Origin: Aurantiacibacter atlanticus
Lineage (GTDB): Bacteria > Pseudomonadota > Alphaproteobacteria > Sphingomonadales > Sphingomonadaceae
Assembly (NCBI RefSeq): GCF_001077815.2
Contig: NZ_CP015441.1
Span: forward strand, 62,001 to 126,000
Direction: 5' to 3'
Length of the DNA stretch: 64,000 bases
The first letter of the stretch is position 1, and every line of letters starts with the position of its first letter. Both the position numbers and the translations under genes were made by a program. Of the stretch, positions 63,067-64,000 are shown piece after piece. The notes beneath the pieces were generated by a model, which saw nothing but the letters and a program-made list of their open reading frames with translations, did no database searches and was not told the DNA's origin.

Positions 63067-63789
63067 TCACCTATCGCGACGAAGATGGAGGCTTTCTAGT
63101 TCCTCGCGAAGGGCAAGAAGCCCTTCCAGATCGTCAGCCTCCGGTTTGCCTACGGCAGGCTTTTCGTGGATCCACCTCCCACTCACTACTGAATCGAGAA
63201 GCAGGGCAGCGAGATCGGCATGGCAGCAGCGGAAGCAGTCCGTCGATAGCGTCCGCGCTTTCACTTGCGCTTCGCCGCTATAGGGCAAATCGATAAGCCA
63301 ACCGGGTCTTGCGGCCGTCCACTTGAGACCTTGCTCGGCCTCGAGCATGCGCTCCATGGCCCGCATGTGTTCGAGAATGTTTGCCAGAGCGGGGACAACT
63401 GTCAGCCGGAACCATGACGGCACTCCGGCTTGCTGGTCCACGAATGCGGCGGATATCACTGCGATCCGGTCGATGCCGACGCGGCCCATCGCTTCGACAA
63501 TGCGGCGCGTACCCTCGGTGTAGAGCGGTGGTGGGTCGATCGCGGTCGATGGCGTGAACGAAACGCCAAGGGTGGAAATAACCGCATCGCAACCACGAAT
63601 GGCATCAGCAAGGTCGTCCTCGAGAACGTCGCATTGGATATAGTCGACACCTTCGATCCGTTTCGCCGGGTCCGGTAAATGATGCTCGAGACCGCGCACG
63701 TGGTGGCCGCGCTGCATCGCCTGTTCGAGGAGCAGCGTGCCGGTCTTTCCACCGGCGCCGAAGACGGCATGGGTCAGATTATCGGTCAA
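63067..63789 (-). CDS. NAD(P)-binding reductase (NmrA/BVR-B-like)
   Basis: 240 residues from TTG 63789 (GAAGG upstream). HAVFGAGGKTGTLLLEQAMQRGHHV is the Rossmann NAD(P)-binding site; AVISTLGVSFTPS and VISAAFVDQ follow as in atypical SDRs. The frame is open to 63981, but a hairpin at 63831-63864 lies in that extension, so the shorter start is preferred. Substrate unknown. Confidence 0.78.
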   Translation of the reverse strand: MTDNLTHAVFGAGGKTGTLLLEQAMQRGHHVRGLEHHLPDPAKRIEGVDYIQCDVLEDDLADAIRGCDAVISTLGVSFTPSTAIDPPPLYTEGTRRIVEAMGRVGIDRIAVISAAFVDQQAGVPSWFRLTVVPALANILEHMRAMERMLEAEQGLKWTAARPGWLIDLPYSGEAQVKARTLSTDCFRCCHADLAALLLDSVVSGRWIHEKPAVGKPEADDLEGLLALREELESLHLRRDR

Positions 63790-63830
63790 AAAGAAACCTT
63801 CGCAATTGCAAATGATGCGGATGAATATGA

Positions 63831-63864
63831 AGCCCCGCGCATGGGGTTGGTCATGCGCGGGGCT
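63831..63864. terminator. 13-bp hairpin, probable terminator
   Basis: Arms AGCCCCGCGCATG (63831-63843) and CATGCGCGGGGCT (63852-63864), 8-nt loop. On the minus strand it is followed by TCATATTCAT. It would end transcription of a gene beyond the right edge. Confidence 0.55.
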
Positions 63865-64000
63865 CCAAGACGGCTCCAGTGAGCCTGCGACCCGCAGGGC
63901 TCTCTTGGGGGAGCTGGAACCGCCTATCCACTGTAGCTTCGAAACCCGCGCCGGGCTTGCCTCCGGAAACAATCCAGGCACCTCACGCGGGTTCTTCTGC

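Noticed and set aside
63865..64000. tRNA-like or structured RNA at the right edge
   Set aside because: No cloverleaf with T-loop or acceptor pairing could be drawn.
1..64000. CRISPR array
   Set aside because: No regularly spaced short repeats were seen; only the ~470-bp pair, and short operators.

Overview
The window is high-GC alphaproteobacterial DNA. Gene content points to a sphingomonad or erythrobacter-like member of the Sphingomonadales: Ku/LigD repair, a BigR-type sulfur operon, paired PRC-barrel/DUF3008 stress genes, and a sphingomonad-style F-type conjugation operon. This is inferred from protein families and codon usage; no rRNA or other marker is present.

Layout. (1) 1-8.9 kb, housekeeping and stress: the 5' part of fumC, a flavodoxin-fold reductase, a two-component NHEJ operon (ku, an MgtC-like gene, ligD), then SDR, DUF3008, DUF305 and PRC-barrel stress genes. 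(2) 9.2-11.4 kb, an IS91-family element made of a tyrosine recombinase and a Y2 HUH transposase. (3) 11.7-19.2 kb, a dense set of poorly known genes with nuclease- or RNase-like signatures (a D-QxK protein, a zinc-ribbon protein, Mrr-like, HNH-like, PIN-like, HEPN/Swt1-like and a second PD-(D/E)XK-like protein) plus one decayed gene. It looks like a defence island and is the best candidate for an undescribed system. (4) 19.7-22.3 kb, ssb, a small unknown gene and an Xre-RES toxin-antitoxin pair with a palindromic operator.

(5) 22.3-43.7 kb, a nearly complete F-type T4SS: a VirB1-like transglycosylase, two divergent small putative regulators, then traA-L-E-K-B-dsbC-V-C-orf-trbI-traF(S26)-W-orf-U-trbC-N-orf-F-H-G in one tightly packed operon. 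No relaxase, coupling protein or oriT was recognised. (6) 43.7-49.4 kb, a scarred accessory zone: two ~470-bp direct repeats carrying a WGR-domain gene flank an AbiE toxin-antitoxin pair. It also holds two tyrosine-recombinase remnants, a HigBA-like pair with a probable frameshift at the toxin start, and a DUF3768 gene with an in-frame stop.

(7) 49.4-64 kb, transport, stress and detoxification: an EamA transporter, a second PRC-barrel/DUF3008 pair, a second Xre-RES pair, and a mercury-type module (merR divergent from merT with a 19-bp-spacer promoter, plus a flavin disulfide reductase without the C-terminal Cys pair). Next comes a BigR/SqrR-like sulfide operon (ArsR repressor, persulfide dioxygenase, two YeeE/YedE halves, SulP) followed by an MBL-rhodanese fusion. 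The window ends with a truncated cfa, a small unknown gene and an NAD(P)-binding reductase.

How it fits together: modules 5 and 6 look like a conjugative plasmid or ICE segment lodged between two copies of a stress-gene set, with IS91 and recombinase scars marking past rearrangement. Modules 1 and 7 supply DNA-end repair and thiol, mercury and sulfide tolerance.
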